Source: Microbacterium psychrotolerans
Lineage (GTDB): Bacteria; Actinomycetota; Actinomycetes; Actinomycetales; Microbacteriaceae
Direction of reading: 5' to 3'
Assembly: GCF_031085295.1 (NCBI RefSeq)
Contig: NZ_JAVFWO010000005.1
Location: forward strand, 124,001-188,000
Length of the DNA stretch: 64,000 nucleotides
In this document: positions 17,301 through 25,445 of the stretch, piece by piece
Layout of the letters: each line of letters starts with the position of its first letter
Position numbering within the stretch: position 1 is the first letter of the stretch
The notes under the pieces: generated by a model
What the model was told of the DNA's origin: nothing
The model's input: only the letters and a program-made list of their open reading frames with translations
The model's database searches: none
Program-made: the position numbers and the translations under genes

Positions 17301-18251
17301 TCACTTGATGCCGGTGAGGGCGATGCCCTGCACGAAGTAGCGCTGCAGGAAGACGAACAGGAGCAGCATGGGCAGGACGACCACGACGGCACCCGCCATC
17401 ATGAGTCCGTACCGCGCGGCGTTCTGGCTCACCGAGTACAGCGCGAGGGCGACGGGCAGCGTGTACATGTCCTCCTTGGTCGCCACCACGAGCGGCCACA
17501 AGAAGTTGTTCCAGCTGGCGAGGAACGTGAGGATCGTCAGCGTCGCGACCGCCGGGCCGCACATCGGCATGATCACGCGCAGGAAGATGCGCCACTCGCT
17601 CGCGCCGTCGATGCGCGCGGCCTCGATCAGCTCGTCGGGCAGCCCCAGCATGAACTGACGCATGAGGAAGACGCCCAGCGGCGAGATGAGGAACGGCAGG
17701 ATCAGGCCGGGGTACGTGTTGACGAGGCCCAGGTTGGCGACGAGCACGAACAGCGGCACGAACGTCACCACGCCCGGCACCATGAGCGTTCCGACGACGA
17801 GGGCGAACAGCAGCTTCTTGCCGCGGAACTGCAGTTTGGCCAGGGCGTACCCGATCATCGAGCAGAACACGATGTTCCCGAGCGTCACGAACACCGCGAC
17901 GACGATGCTGTTGATGAAGAACGTCGTGAAATCGAGGCGACCGAAGAGCGTGTCGTAGTTCTCGAGTGTCGGGTTCTGCGGCAGGAAGCCGGTGGGGTTC
18001 TGGCGGATCTCGGCGTCGGTCTTGAACGAGCCGAGGATCATCCACACGAACGGCATGACCATCGCGACCAGGCCCAGCGTGAGCACGACGTAGAGCCACC
18101 ACCGGGTCGGCTCGCCGCGCCGGCGTCCGACGGGATGCGATTCGGGGCCGACGACGTCGGTGTCGGTCACCGCCGAGGAGGCGAGAACCGGACCCAGCTG
18201 CCGCTCGCCCTCGCGTGGGGCGTCGGTCGCAGAGGGAGGAGTGGTGTCCAT
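17301..18251 (-). CDS. carbohydrate ABC permease, MalG type
   Basis: A 316-residue inner-membrane permease of the CUT1 class. After a polar N-terminal extension of about 50 residues come six membrane segments, starting WWLYVVLTLGLVAMVMPFVWMI. The cytoplasmic EAA loop is EAARIDGASEWRIFLRVIMP, which docks the ATPase. It begins 1 nt before the end of the MalF-type gene's stop region. No ATPase gene is in the cluster, so a shared MsiK/UgpC-type ATPase elsewhere is expected, as is common in actinobacterial CUT1 systems. Confidence 0.92.
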   Translation of the reverse strand: MDTTPPSATDAPREGERQLGPVLASSAVTDTDVVGPESHPVGRRRGEPTRWWLYVVLTLGLVAMVMPFVWMILGSFKTDAEIRQNPTGFLPQNPTLENYDTLFGRLDFTTFFINSIVVAVFVTLGNIVFCSMIGYALAKLQFRGKKLLFALVVGTLMVPGVVTFVPLFVLVANLGLVNTYPGLILPFLISPLGVFLMRQFMLGLPDELIEAARIDGASEWRIFLRVIMPMCGPAVATLTILTFLASWNNFLWPLVVATKEDMYTLPVALALYSVSQNAARYGLMMAGAVVVVLPMLLLFVFLQRYFVQGIALTGIK

Positions 18252-18252
18252 G

Positions 18253-19188
18253 TCAGTCCCTCCTTCCGAGGAGTCGGAACTGGATCAGCGACAGCAGCAC
18301 GATCGCCAGGAACAGCACGTAACTGGCGGCCGACGCGTACGCGTAGTTGCCGAAGCCGAACTGGTCGTAGGTGTACATCGCCGTCGAGAGCGTCGCGTCC
18401 AGCGGCCCGCCCTGCGTCATGACGTAGGGCTCCTCGAAGAACTGCAGGAAGCCGATGCCGGTGATCACCGCGGCGAAGAGCATGGCCGGCCGGATCGACG
18501 GGATCGTGATGTTCCAGAAGCGCTGCCAGGCGTTGGCGCCGTCGACCATCGCGGCTTCGTGATGCTCACGGGGGACCCCCTGCAGTGCGGCCAGGAAGAT
18601 GACCATGAGCGTGCCGATGTTGCGCCAGACCGCCATGGCGATGAGCGACGGAAGCGCCCAGGTCGTCGACTGGAGCCAGTCGGGGCCCTGGATGCCGAAC
18701 AGTCCCAGGAACCCGTTGAGTAGCCCGTCGGGCTGGAGGATGAACCGCCAGACGATCGCGATCGCCACGATGCTCGTCACGACAGGGGCGTAGTAGCCGA
18801 CGCGGTAGACGGTGCGGAAGCGGCGGATGCCCTTGTCGAGTGCGAGGGCGACCGCGAGAGCCAGCGCGATGGTCAGCGGCACGGCGACGATCACGAAGGT
18901 GAACGTGTTGCCGAGCGAGTGCAGGAAACGCGGATCCTGGAACAGCCGGATGTAGTTGTCGAACCCGACGATGTTCACCTGGAACGGCGTCTCGAGGTCG
19001 CGCGTGGTCATGTCGGTGAAGCTCATGGCGAGCGACCCGACGATCGGGCCGGCCATGAACACCACGAAGAGGATCACGAACGGCGCGGCGAACAGCCACG
19101 CGGTGCGTGTCATCCGGCGTTCCCGCCGCGTCGCCCGCACGCGGGGTGCGGGGCGACGCGGCGGCGCCGCAGAGGCGAGAGCGGTCAT
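18253..19188 (-). CDS. carbohydrate ABC permease, MalF type
   Basis: A 311-residue CUT1 permease, partner of the following MalG-type protein. Hydrophobic segments begin at TAWLFAAPFVILFVVFMAGP (about 28-47). The EAA loop is EAAMVDGANAWQRFWNITIP. The ATG is 8 nt after the binding-protein stop. Together the two permeases form the channel for the sugar delivered by the lipoprotein; substrate class is inferred from the GH1 and GH144-like neighbours. Confidence 0.92.
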   Translation of the reverse strand: MTALASAAPPRRPAPRVRATRRERRMTRTAWLFAAPFVILFVVFMAGPIVGSLAMSFTDMTTRDLETPFQVNIVGFDNYIRLFQDPRFLHSLGNTFTFVIVAVPLTIALALAVALALDKGIRRFRTVYRVGYYAPVVTSIVAIAIVWRFILQPDGLLNGFLGLFGIQGPDWLQSTTWALPSLIAMAVWRNIGTLMVIFLAALQGVPREHHEAAMVDGANAWQRFWNITIPSIRPAMLFAAVITGIGFLQFFEEPYVMTQGGPLDATLSTAMYTYDQFGFGNYAYASAASYVLFLAIVLLSLIQFRLLGRRD

Positions 19189-19196
19189 GGGATGCC

Positions 19197-20495
19197 CTAC
19201 TGGCCGGTGCCGATCGACGACGCCTGTTCCTGGATCGCCGCGATCGCGTCCGCGGGCGTGGTGTCGCCGCGCGTGGCCTTCTCGAGCTCCTGGTCGATCA
19301 CGGCCGACACCTGCGCCCACGTCGGGATCGCCGGCGGCGCCTTCGAGTCCTGCAGCTGGTCGCCGAACACGCTCAGGTACGGGTCCTCGGCGAACGTGGG
19401 GTCGTCCCACGCCGACTGCACGCTGGGAAGGTCGGTCGAGATGTCGTACCACTCGATCTGCGTCTCGGGCTGGCTCAGCCACCGGACGAACTTCCACGAG
19501 GCGTCGCGGTTCTCGGTGTCCTCGAACACGGCGAGGTTCCCGCCGCCGGTGAAGCTCGTGCGGCTGTCGGCGCCCGGCACCATCGCCACTCCGAACTTGT
19601 CGGCGAACTCCTCGCCGCCCTGCTCGAGCAGCAGGCTGACGTGGAACGGGCCGCTGTAGAACGCGCCGACGTCGCCGTTGATGAAGGCCGCCTCGATCTC
19701 TCCGCCCTCGAGGCGACGCGGCTCGGCGATGCCTTCCTCGAAGAAGCTGGTATAGAAGGCGAAGGCCTCCTCCCACTCCGGTGTGTCGAAGGTGAACTCG
19801 GTTCCGTCCTCGTTGAGGATGTCGCCGCCCTGCTGCCACGCGAGCGGGGTCACGTACTGCCACGAGTCGAATCCGCCCGGGGGCAGTGAGACGCCCCACT
19901 GGGCGCCGGCTTCCTGCAGGCCCCGCGTGAACGCGGTGTACTCCTCCCACGTCGCCGGCGGCTCCAGGCCCGCCTGCTCGGCCAGGTCGGTGCGGTAGTA
20001 CAGCACACGGGTGTCGACGTACCACGGAACGCCGTACGCGACCTCGTCGACGACCGCGGTGTTCCACGAGCCCTCGAAGAACGACGACTCGTCGACCAGA
20101 CCCTCGGGGGTGGGCTCGAAGGCCCCGGTCGCGGCGAACTCGCCGACCCAGGTCGTGCCGAGCATCGTGACGTCGGGAGTCTCGCCGCCCGCGATCGCCG
20201 TGGCGATGCGGTCGTGCGCGCTCTCCCACGGCACGGCGGTGACCTCGATCGTGACGTCGGGGTTCTCCTCCTCGAACTGGGCGGCGAGCTCGTCGAGCAC
20301 TTCGCCCTCGTTGCCCATCGCCCACACCTCGACGGTGCCCGACGCGGGGGAGTCGTCGATCGACTCGCCGCCTCCTCCGTCGTCGCCGTCCGTCGGCGCG
20401 TCGCTGCGCCCGCAGCCGGCGAGGACGAGCGCCCCCACCAGCGCGACCGCGCCGGCGAGTGCCAGGCGGGATGTCCTGCGTGTGATTCGTGTCAT
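19197..20495 (-). CDS. sugar-binding lipoprotein of a CUT1 ABC importer
   Basis: A 432-residue family 1 extracellular solute-binding protein. The lipobox LVLAGC puts the lipidated Cys at residue 28, followed by a Gly/Asp-rich linker. The body has VEVWAMGNEGEVLDELAAQFEEENP and NGDVGAFYSGPFH, typical of oligosaccharide binders. A GGAGG ribosome site lies 10 nt before the ATG. It is first in the operon and is preceded by the long palindrome at 20589-20619 overlapping a -10-like TACATT. The ligand could be a sophoro-oligosaccharide; direct evidence is lacking. Confidence 0.9.
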   Translation of the reverse strand: MTRITRRTSRLALAGAVALVGALVLAGCGRSDAPTDGDDGGGGESIDDSPASGTVEVWAMGNEGEVLDELAAQFEEENPDVTIEVTAVPWESAHDRIATAIAGGETPDVTMLGTTWVGEFAATGAFEPTPEGLVDESSFFEGSWNTAVVDEVAYGVPWYVDTRVLYYRTDLAEQAGLEPPATWEEYTAFTRGLQEAGAQWGVSLPPGGFDSWQYVTPLAWQQGGDILNEDGTEFTFDTPEWEEAFAFYTSFFEEGIAEPRRLEGGEIEAAFINGDVGAFYSGPFHVSLLLEQGGEEFADKFGVAMVPGADSRTSFTGGGNLAVFEDTENRDASWKFVRWLSQPETQIEWYDISTDLPSVQSAWDDPTFAEDPYLSVFGDQLQDSKAPPAIPTWAQVSAVIDQELEKATRGDTTPADAIAAIQEQASSIGTGQ

Positions 20496-20581
20496 CGGTC
20501 TGACGCCTCCATCGGTCGTCGCCGCCTCCGTGGCGGCCCTGCCTCGGCTGTGTGTCGGCGCCCGCTGGCGCCGTGGTCTCG

Positions 20582-20619
20582 AATGTACGCCAAAAACCTG
20601 ACACATGAAAGGTATTGGC
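20582..20619 (-). promoter_or_regulatory. operator and -10 region of the sugar ABC/GH1 operon
   Basis: Forward strand reads GCCAAAAACCT (20589-20599), ten bases, AGGTATTGGC (20610-20619), an almost perfect 31-nt palindrome. A minus-strand -10-like TACATT occupies 20582-20587, so a bound protein would cover the -35 to -10 interval. It matches the site before the GH144-like gene (13760-13789). Repression relieved by a sugar is the simple reading. Confidence 0.65.
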
Positions 20620-20813
20620 GAATGAGAAACGCCTCATCGAGGGAAGGATGCCGCCGCGGGGCGCCGCAGGGAACGATCTGGCGCCCACGCGCGCGGAGTG
20701 CTAGCCGTCATTCCGCGGCGGGTCGCCGAGCCGGCGAAGGCCGGGTGTCACGGCGTGCGGCGGGAGCTCGGGGCGTGCTCGTCCGGCGCGAGGCCGCCGG
20801 GGTGCGAAGGTCG
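20620..20813. other. intergenic stretch without recognised gene
   Basis: Between the operator and the next gene's stop codon (the whole gene-free gap is 20496-20813). I see only a weak hairpin TCGCCG-N3-CGGCGA near 20731-20745, which may terminate the oxidoreductase gene. Short frames here look like chance extensions of neighbouring frames. Confidence 0.5.
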
Positions 20814-22205
20814 TCAGTGGCGGCCGGCCACGACGTCCGCGACGTGCGCCGGCCAGGCGGTGCGGCCGGAGGAGCCGGATGCCTCGAACCGGTCGGCCAT
20901 CCGGTACGCGGTGTAGATCGCGTTGACGGCCGTCCAGCGGAGGGGCTCGATCTCCCAGCGCCTCGCGCGGTGCCCGACCCAGGGCAGCCGGGTGAGCTCG
21001 GTGTCGCGACCGAGCACCAGGTCGGCGAGCGTGCGGCCGGCCAGGTTGGTGGCCGTCACGCCGGTGCCGACGTAGCCGCCCGCCCAGCCGAGGCCGGTGG
21101 CGCGGTCGTGGACGACGGTCGCGGCCCAGTCGCGCGGCACCCCGAGCACCCCCGCCCAGGCGTGGGCGATCGGGAGGGAGGCGGCATCCGGGAAGAAGTC
21201 GTGCAGCAGGCGTGTCAGCGAGCGGATCGTGCGCTCCTGCGTCGCCCCGTCGGTGTCGACGCGCGACCCGTACCGGTAGGGCACACCGCGTCCGCCGAAG
21301 GCGATGCGGTCGTCGGCGGTGCGCTGCGCGTACATGTACACGTGCGCGAAGTCGCCGAGCGTGTCGCGCCCGTCCCAGCCGACGGCGCCCCAGAACTGCG
21401 CCGGAAGGGGGTCGGTCACGATCATCGACGAGTTCATGGGCAGCCAGGTGCGGTGATCGCCGCGGAGATCGGCCGTGAAGCCCTCGGTCGCGCGCAGCAC
21501 ATGGGTGGCCCGGACCGTGCCGCGGTCGGTGACCGCCCGCCGCGCGGAGATCTCGCGCACGTGGGTCTGCTCGTAGATCGTCACGCCCAGCCGCTCGACA
21601 GCTCCGGCGAGACCGCGCACCAGCTTCGCCGGGTGGATGCGCGCGCAGTGCGGGTGCCAGACGGCGCCGAGCGCGCCGGCGATCCGGATACGGGATGCCG
21701 CCGCACCGGCATCCCACACCTCCACGTCGGTGTGGGGCCACGACTGCTCGTCCGCCGCGCTCGCCCGAAGGCGCGCCAGCTGCGCCGGTGTGCGCGCGAC
21801 GCCGAACTCGCCGCCCTTGACGATGTCGGCGTCGATGCCCTCGCGAGCCGCGACGGCGATGACCTCGTCGACCGTCGCGTTGAGCGCCCGCTGCTGTGCG
21901 ATCGCCGCCTCGCGGCCATGCGTCTCGGCGTAGCGCTCGCGGCCGCCGGTGACGGTGTTCGTGAGCCACCCGCCGTTTCGGCCGGATGCGCCGAAGCCGG
22001 CGAACCGCTGCTCGAGCACGACCACCCGCAGGTCCGGCTGCTCGCGCTTGAGGTAGTACGCGGTCCACAGGCCGGTGTAGCCGGCACCCACGATGGCGAC
22101 GTCGGCGTCCAGGTCGCCCGGCAGGGGAGCGCGGGCGGCGGGTGTGCCACCGAGGCTGCGCCACCACCACGACACGTCGCCGTTGGGCACAACGTGCTCG
22201 GTCAT
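20814..22205 (-). CDS. FAD-dependent amine/amino acid oxidoreductase (DAO family, PuuB-like)
   Basis: A 463-residue DAO-fold flavoprotein. The FAD dinucleotide motif is VAIVGAGYTGLWTAYYL (about 36-52), with GFGASGRNGGWL downstream and a C-terminal GYVGTGVTATNLAGRTLADL that binds the flavin. The N-terminal SWWWRSLGG resembles oxidases acting on amines such as gamma-glutamylputrescine or related compounds. An upstream in-frame start at 22268 is possible, but 22205 gives a normal N-terminus. Its position beside PucR, GabT and putrescine oxidase genes suggests polyamine or amino acid oxidation. Exact substrate unknown. Confidence 0.78.
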   Translation of the reverse strand: MTEHVVPNGDVSWWWRSLGGTPAARAPLPGDLDADVAIVGAGYTGLWTAYYLKREQPDLRVVVLEQRFAGFGASGRNGGWLTNTVTGGRERYAETHGREAAIAQQRALNATVDEVIAVAAREGIDADIVKGGEFGVARTPAQLARLRASAADEQSWPHTDVEVWDAGAAASRIRIAGALGAVWHPHCARIHPAKLVRGLAGAVERLGVTIYEQTHVREISARRAVTDRGTVRATHVLRATEGFTADLRGDHRTWLPMNSSMIVTDPLPAQFWGAVGWDGRDTLGDFAHVYMYAQRTADDRIAFGGRGVPYRYGSRVDTDGATQERTIRSLTRLLHDFFPDAASLPIAHAWAGVLGVPRDWAATVVHDRATGLGWAGGYVGTGVTATNLAGRTLADLVLGRDTELTRLPWVGHRARRWEIEPLRWTAVNAIYTAYRMADRFEASGSSGRTAWPAHVADVVAGRH

Positions 22206-22255
22206 GCGCCCATCCTGCCCTGAGCGCGTCGGAGGCGTGTGCGGTGGGCACCGGA

Positions 22256-22335
22256 CGCTTCGTCTCACTTCGCTCGCTCAGCGACCGGGTCGTCCTCTTT
22301 TGCGGGGCTGCTCCCCGCGCCGGTGAGACGGAGCG
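22256..22335. repeat. 80-nt cruciform-like hairpin element
   Basis: Outer arms (22256-22268 and 22323-22335) pair at 12 of 13 positions, with core CGTCTCAC/GTGAGACG. Inside is a second hairpin GCGGGG-N5-CCCCGC (22302-22318). It sits between the pucR stop and the start of the oxidoreductase gene. It may terminate pucR or be an intergenic repeat of the genome. Confidence 0.55.
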
Positions 22336-22336
22336 C

Positions 22337-23866
22337 TCAGCCGGCGCCGTCGAGGGCGCGAAGCGCCGCCCACAGCTCGGCGCGGGTCGCGAACGATGCC
22401 AGGTCGCGGCCGAGGACGCGCTCGATGAGCCCGAGCCGGGTCCGCACGGTGTGCCGGTGCACGCCGAGCGACTGTGCGGTCGCCTCGTGCGAGCAGTCGG
22501 CGTCGAGCCAGACCTGCAGCGTGTCGATGAGGTGCGTGCCCTGCGCGGAGTCGTGGTCGTACAGCGGCGCCAGCTCGGCGCGGGCGAGCGCCCGCGCGTC
22601 GTCGGTGAGCGCCGACAACACGCCCGCGCGGGATACCTCGGCGAACGCGGTCACCGCTGCCGCGCCGCGATCGCGCGCGACGCGCGCCTGCCCCACTGCC
22701 GCGGCGAACGCGTCGTAGCCCGCGGGGTCGGACAGGCCGACGCGCACATCGAAGCGGTCCACGAGCTCGTGGATGCTCGACGGATCGTCCGCCGGCACGA
22801 CGAGCACGAGACCATCGTCACCGCGCCCGAAGAACAGCGCACCGCGCCTCTCATCGGCCCACAGCTCGAGCAGCTCGGCGATGCCGTCGACGCGGGCGGC
22901 AGCGGCATCCGTCACCGCCACCACCACCGGTGCCGACGGAAGCGGGCCCCAGAGCTCGCGGGAGGTGCGGCGGGCGAGTCCGGGGTCGCCGCTCAGGAGG
23001 GACTGCACCAGGCCGGCGCGCAGCGCCGAGCGCGCGCGGCCCAGCCCCTGCTGCTGCTCGAGCGCCAGGCCGGCCATCGCGATCACCGCGGTGACGACCA
23101 CGCGTCCCTCCTGGTCGAGGTCGCCGGCGGCGATCGCGATCACTCCGCGCAGGTGGCCACCGCGGCCGAGAGTCTGCAGCGTGAAGGGCGTGTCGCCGAT
23201 GTGCAGCGAGGACCCGGCGCGGGCACCGCGGTGGAGGACGCCCGTCACCTCGCGCTGCAGGGCGGCGGCCGTCTCGGCGTCCACGGCGCCGGCGGGGTGC
23301 TCGCGCGACAGCTCGCCGGCCGCATCGAACATGCCCACCCAGGTGTCGAGCTGCTTGGCGAGCTCGGCCACCGTGGCGCCGAGCCCGTCGGGGCGGAGCG
23401 CCGCGAGCGCGATCGCCCGCTGCGCGGCCAGCGCCCAGCTGCGACGGGCGTACGCCTCGGCGGCGATCGCCTCGGCGTTGGCGCGGGCCACCGCGATGAA
23501 CGGCGTGCGATAGGGCACCTCGAACAGCGGCATCCGCTCGTCGCGGCACGCTTCTACGAGGGCGGGAGGGATGCCGGCGCGCACGACCTCGGTGCCGAAC
23601 CCCAGTCCCACGACGCCCCGGGCCGCGAGGCGATGGACGTACGCGCGGTAGATGTCGGACGCCTCGTCGCCGTTCGGGAACTGGGTGCCGGTGGTGAGCA
23701 GCACGAGCCCCTCGGAGAGGAAGGGGGTGGGATCGGCGAGGTCGGAGCTGTGCACCCAGCGGATCGCCTTGTCGAGGGCGCTCGGCTCCAGATCTTCGCC
23801 GGCGAGCGAGAGCCGCAGATCGCGCCGCGCAAGGAGAGCGCGGAGGGTGGGGGCGTCGGCATCCAT
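22337..23866 (-). CDS. PucR-family transcriptional regulator
   Basis: A 509-residue regulator. The N-terminal PucR sensory domain (about 1-125) has LAGEDLEPSALDKAIRWVHSSDL and GVVGLGFGTEVVRAGIPPALV. A GAF/GGDEF-like middle follows. The C-terminal HTH_30 domain reads SHEATAQSLGVHRHTVRTRLGLIERVLGRDL. Relatives next to gabT and polyamine genes activate their use in response to GABA or polyamine. It is divergent from gabT across a 93-nt gap with TGTAC-type repeats. The start chosen has a CGGAGC sequence just upstream; the ribosome site is weak. Confidence 0.88.
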   Translation of the reverse strand: MDADAPTLRALLARRDLRLSLAGEDLEPSALDKAIRWVHSSDLADPTPFLSEGLVLLTTGTQFPNGDEASDIYRAYVHRLAARGVVGLGFGTEVVRAGIPPALVEACRDERMPLFEVPYRTPFIAVARANAEAIAAEAYARRSWALAAQRAIALAALRPDGLGATVAELAKQLDTWVGMFDAAGELSREHPAGAVDAETAAALQREVTGVLHRGARAGSSLHIGDTPFTLQTLGRGGHLRGVIAIAAGDLDQEGRVVVTAVIAMAGLALEQQQGLGRARSALRAGLVQSLLSGDPGLARRTSRELWGPLPSAPVVVAVTDAAAARVDGIAELLELWADERRGALFFGRGDDGLVLVVPADDPSSIHELVDRFDVRVGLSDPAGYDAFAAAVGQARVARDRGAAAVTAFAEVSRAGVLSALTDDARALARAELAPLYDHDSAQGTHLIDTLQVWLDADCSHEATAQSLGVHRHTVRTRLGLIERVLGRDLASFATRAELWAALRALDGAG

Positions 23867-23877
23867 GATGCTCCGAG

Positions 23878-23913
23878 TGTACGACTGGTACAGCGAGGCG
23901 GACAGAATGTACA
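23878..23913. promoter_or_regulatory. TGTAC repeats between pucR and gabT
   Basis: TGTAC-N5-GTACA (23878-23892) and the perfect palindrome TGTACA (23908-23913) are followed in each case by GCG. The centres are about 25 nt apart. A -10-like TACGCT for gabT is at 23947-23952. PucR binding is inferred from position. Confidence 0.5.
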
Positions 23914-23959
23914 GCGGGGAGGGTGCGAGCGCTCCGCGGAGCGACATACGCTCCCCACC

Positions 23960-25321
23960 ATGAGCAGCGCAGCCGACATCGTCACAGAAACGCCCCTCGG
24001 CGGCCCGACCCTTCCGCAGGAGCGCCGCCTGGTCACCAGCATCCCCGGTCCTCGCTCGCAGGAGCTGATCGACCGCAAGGCCGATGCCGTCGCCGCGGGC
24101 GTCGGCCATACCGCGCCGGTGCACGCCGTCGCCGCCGGCGGGGGAGTCATCGTCGACGCCGACGGCAACTCGCTGATCGACCTCGGCTCGGGTATCGCAG
24201 TCACCACGATCGGCAACGCGCACCCCAAGGTCGTCGCGGCGGTGCAGGCGCAGGTCGCGCAGTTCACGCACACCTGCTTCATGATCGCGCCGTACGACTC
24301 GTACGTGTCGGTCGCCGAAGCGCTCAACCGCATCACCCCCGGCGATCACGCCAAGAAGAGCGCCCTGTTCAACTCGGGTGCCGAGGCGGTGGAGAACGCC
24401 GTCAAGATCGCCCGAAAGTACACCGGCAAGCAGGCCGTCGTCGCGTTCGACCACGGCTACCACGGCCGCACCAACCTGACCATGGCACTGACCGCGAAGT
24501 CGATGCCGTACAAGAGCGGGTTCGGGCCGTTCGCGTCCGAGATCTACCGCGCGCCGCTGTCGTACCCCTACCGCGACGGGCTGACCGGCCCGGAGGCCGC
24601 CAGGAAGGCCATCTCGATCATCGAGAAGCAGGTCGGCGCCGACAACCTCGCCGCCGTGATCATCGAGCCGATCCAGGGAGAGGGCGGCTTCATCGTCCCC
24701 GCCGACGGCTACCTGCCGGCGCTCGTCGAGTGGTGCCGCGCCAACGACGTGGTGTTCATCGCCGATGAGATCCAGACGGGCTTCGCACGCACGGGCGAGA
24801 TGTTCGCGAGCGAGGTGTTCGGCATCGTGCCCGACCTCATCACGACCGCCAAGGGCATCGCGGGGGGACTGCCCCTGGCAGCCGTGACCGGGCGCGCCGA
24901 GATCATGGACGCCTCGCACGCGGGCGGCCTCGGCGGCACGTACGGCGGCAACCCGATCGCGTGCGCCGCCGCGCTCGCCGCGATCGACGTGTTCGAGAAC
25001 GACGGGATGCTCCAGCGCGCCCGCGAGATCGAGACGATCCTCAAGGGCCGCCTGCAGCAGCTGCAGGCGGCGGATCCGCGCGTCGGCGACGTGCGCGGCC
25101 ACGGCGCGATGATCGCGGCCGAGTTCGTGGACCCCGCGACGGGAGAGCCGGATGCCGCGCTCACCGCCGCGGTCGCGAAGGCGTCCATCGCACAGGGCGT
25201 CATCGTGCTCACCTGCGGCACCTACGGGAACGTGATCCGTTTCCTGCCGCCGCTGTCGATCACCGACGACCTGCTCCACGAGGGCCTGGACGTCGTCGCG
25301 GCAGCGCTCGCGGCATCCTGA
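23960..25321 (+). CDS. gabT: 4-aminobutyrate aminotransferase
   Basis: GabT moves the amino group of GABA to 2-oxoglutarate, giving succinic semialdehyde and glutamate. The 453-residue class III aminotransferase has IDLGSGIAVTTIGNAHP, LFNSGAEAVENAVKIAR, HGYHGRTNLTMALT, IEPIQGEGGF, IADEIQTGFARTG and the PLP-lysine Lys298 in TTAKGIAGGLPLAAV. The ATG has a -10-like TACGCT seven bases upstream (leaderless). It lies between the PucR gene and the putrescine oxidase unit and should handle GABA made from putrescine. Confidence 0.94.
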   Translation: MSSAADIVTETPLGGPTLPQERRLVTSIPGPRSQELIDRKADAVAAGVGHTAPVHAVAAGGGVIVDADGNSLIDLGSGIAVTTIGNAHPKVVAAVQAQVAQFTHTCFMIAPYDSYVSVAEALNRITPGDHAKKSALFNSGAEAVENAVKIARKYTGKQAVVAFDHGYHGRTNLTMALTAKSMPYKSGFGPFASEIYRAPLSYPYRDGLTGPEAARKAISIIEKQVGADNLAAVIIEPIQGEGGFIVPADGYLPALVEWCRANDVVFIADEIQTGFARTGEMFASEVFGIVPDLITTAKGIAGGLPLAAVTGRAEIMDASHAGGLGGTYGGNPIACAAALAAIDVFENDGMLQRAREIETILKGRLQQLQAADPRVGDVRGHGAMIAAEFVDPATGEPDAALTAAVAKASIAQGVIVLTCGTYGNVIRFLPPLSITDDLLHEGLDVVAAALAAS

Positions 25322-25357
25322 TCCTCCGATCCGCCTGAACCTCTGATCCTCGGATCG

Positions 25358-25390
25358 ATCCCGCGGCGGCCAGATCGGCCGCCGCGGGAT
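25358..25390 (+). terminator. 14-bp hairpin terminator after gabT
   Basis: ATCCCGCGGCGGCC (25358-25371) and its perfect inverse (25377-25390) enclose AGATC. A second smaller stem GGCGCGC/GCGCGCC at 25409-25428 lies in the leader of the next gene. Confidence 0.8.
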
Positions 25391-25445
25391 ACCGAAAACA
25401 ACACGCGAGGCGCGCGAGCGTGCGCGCCCTGACGAAGGAGTCCGA

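Noticed and set aside
20698..20916. 72-codon plus-strand frame
   Set aside because: It overlaps the end of the oxidoreductase gene, has no ribosome site and has shadow-like composition.
22206..22268. Longer start for the FAD oxidoreductase at 22268
   Set aside because: It would add 21 Pro/Arg-rich residues and run into the hairpin element; 22205 gives a normal family N-terminus.
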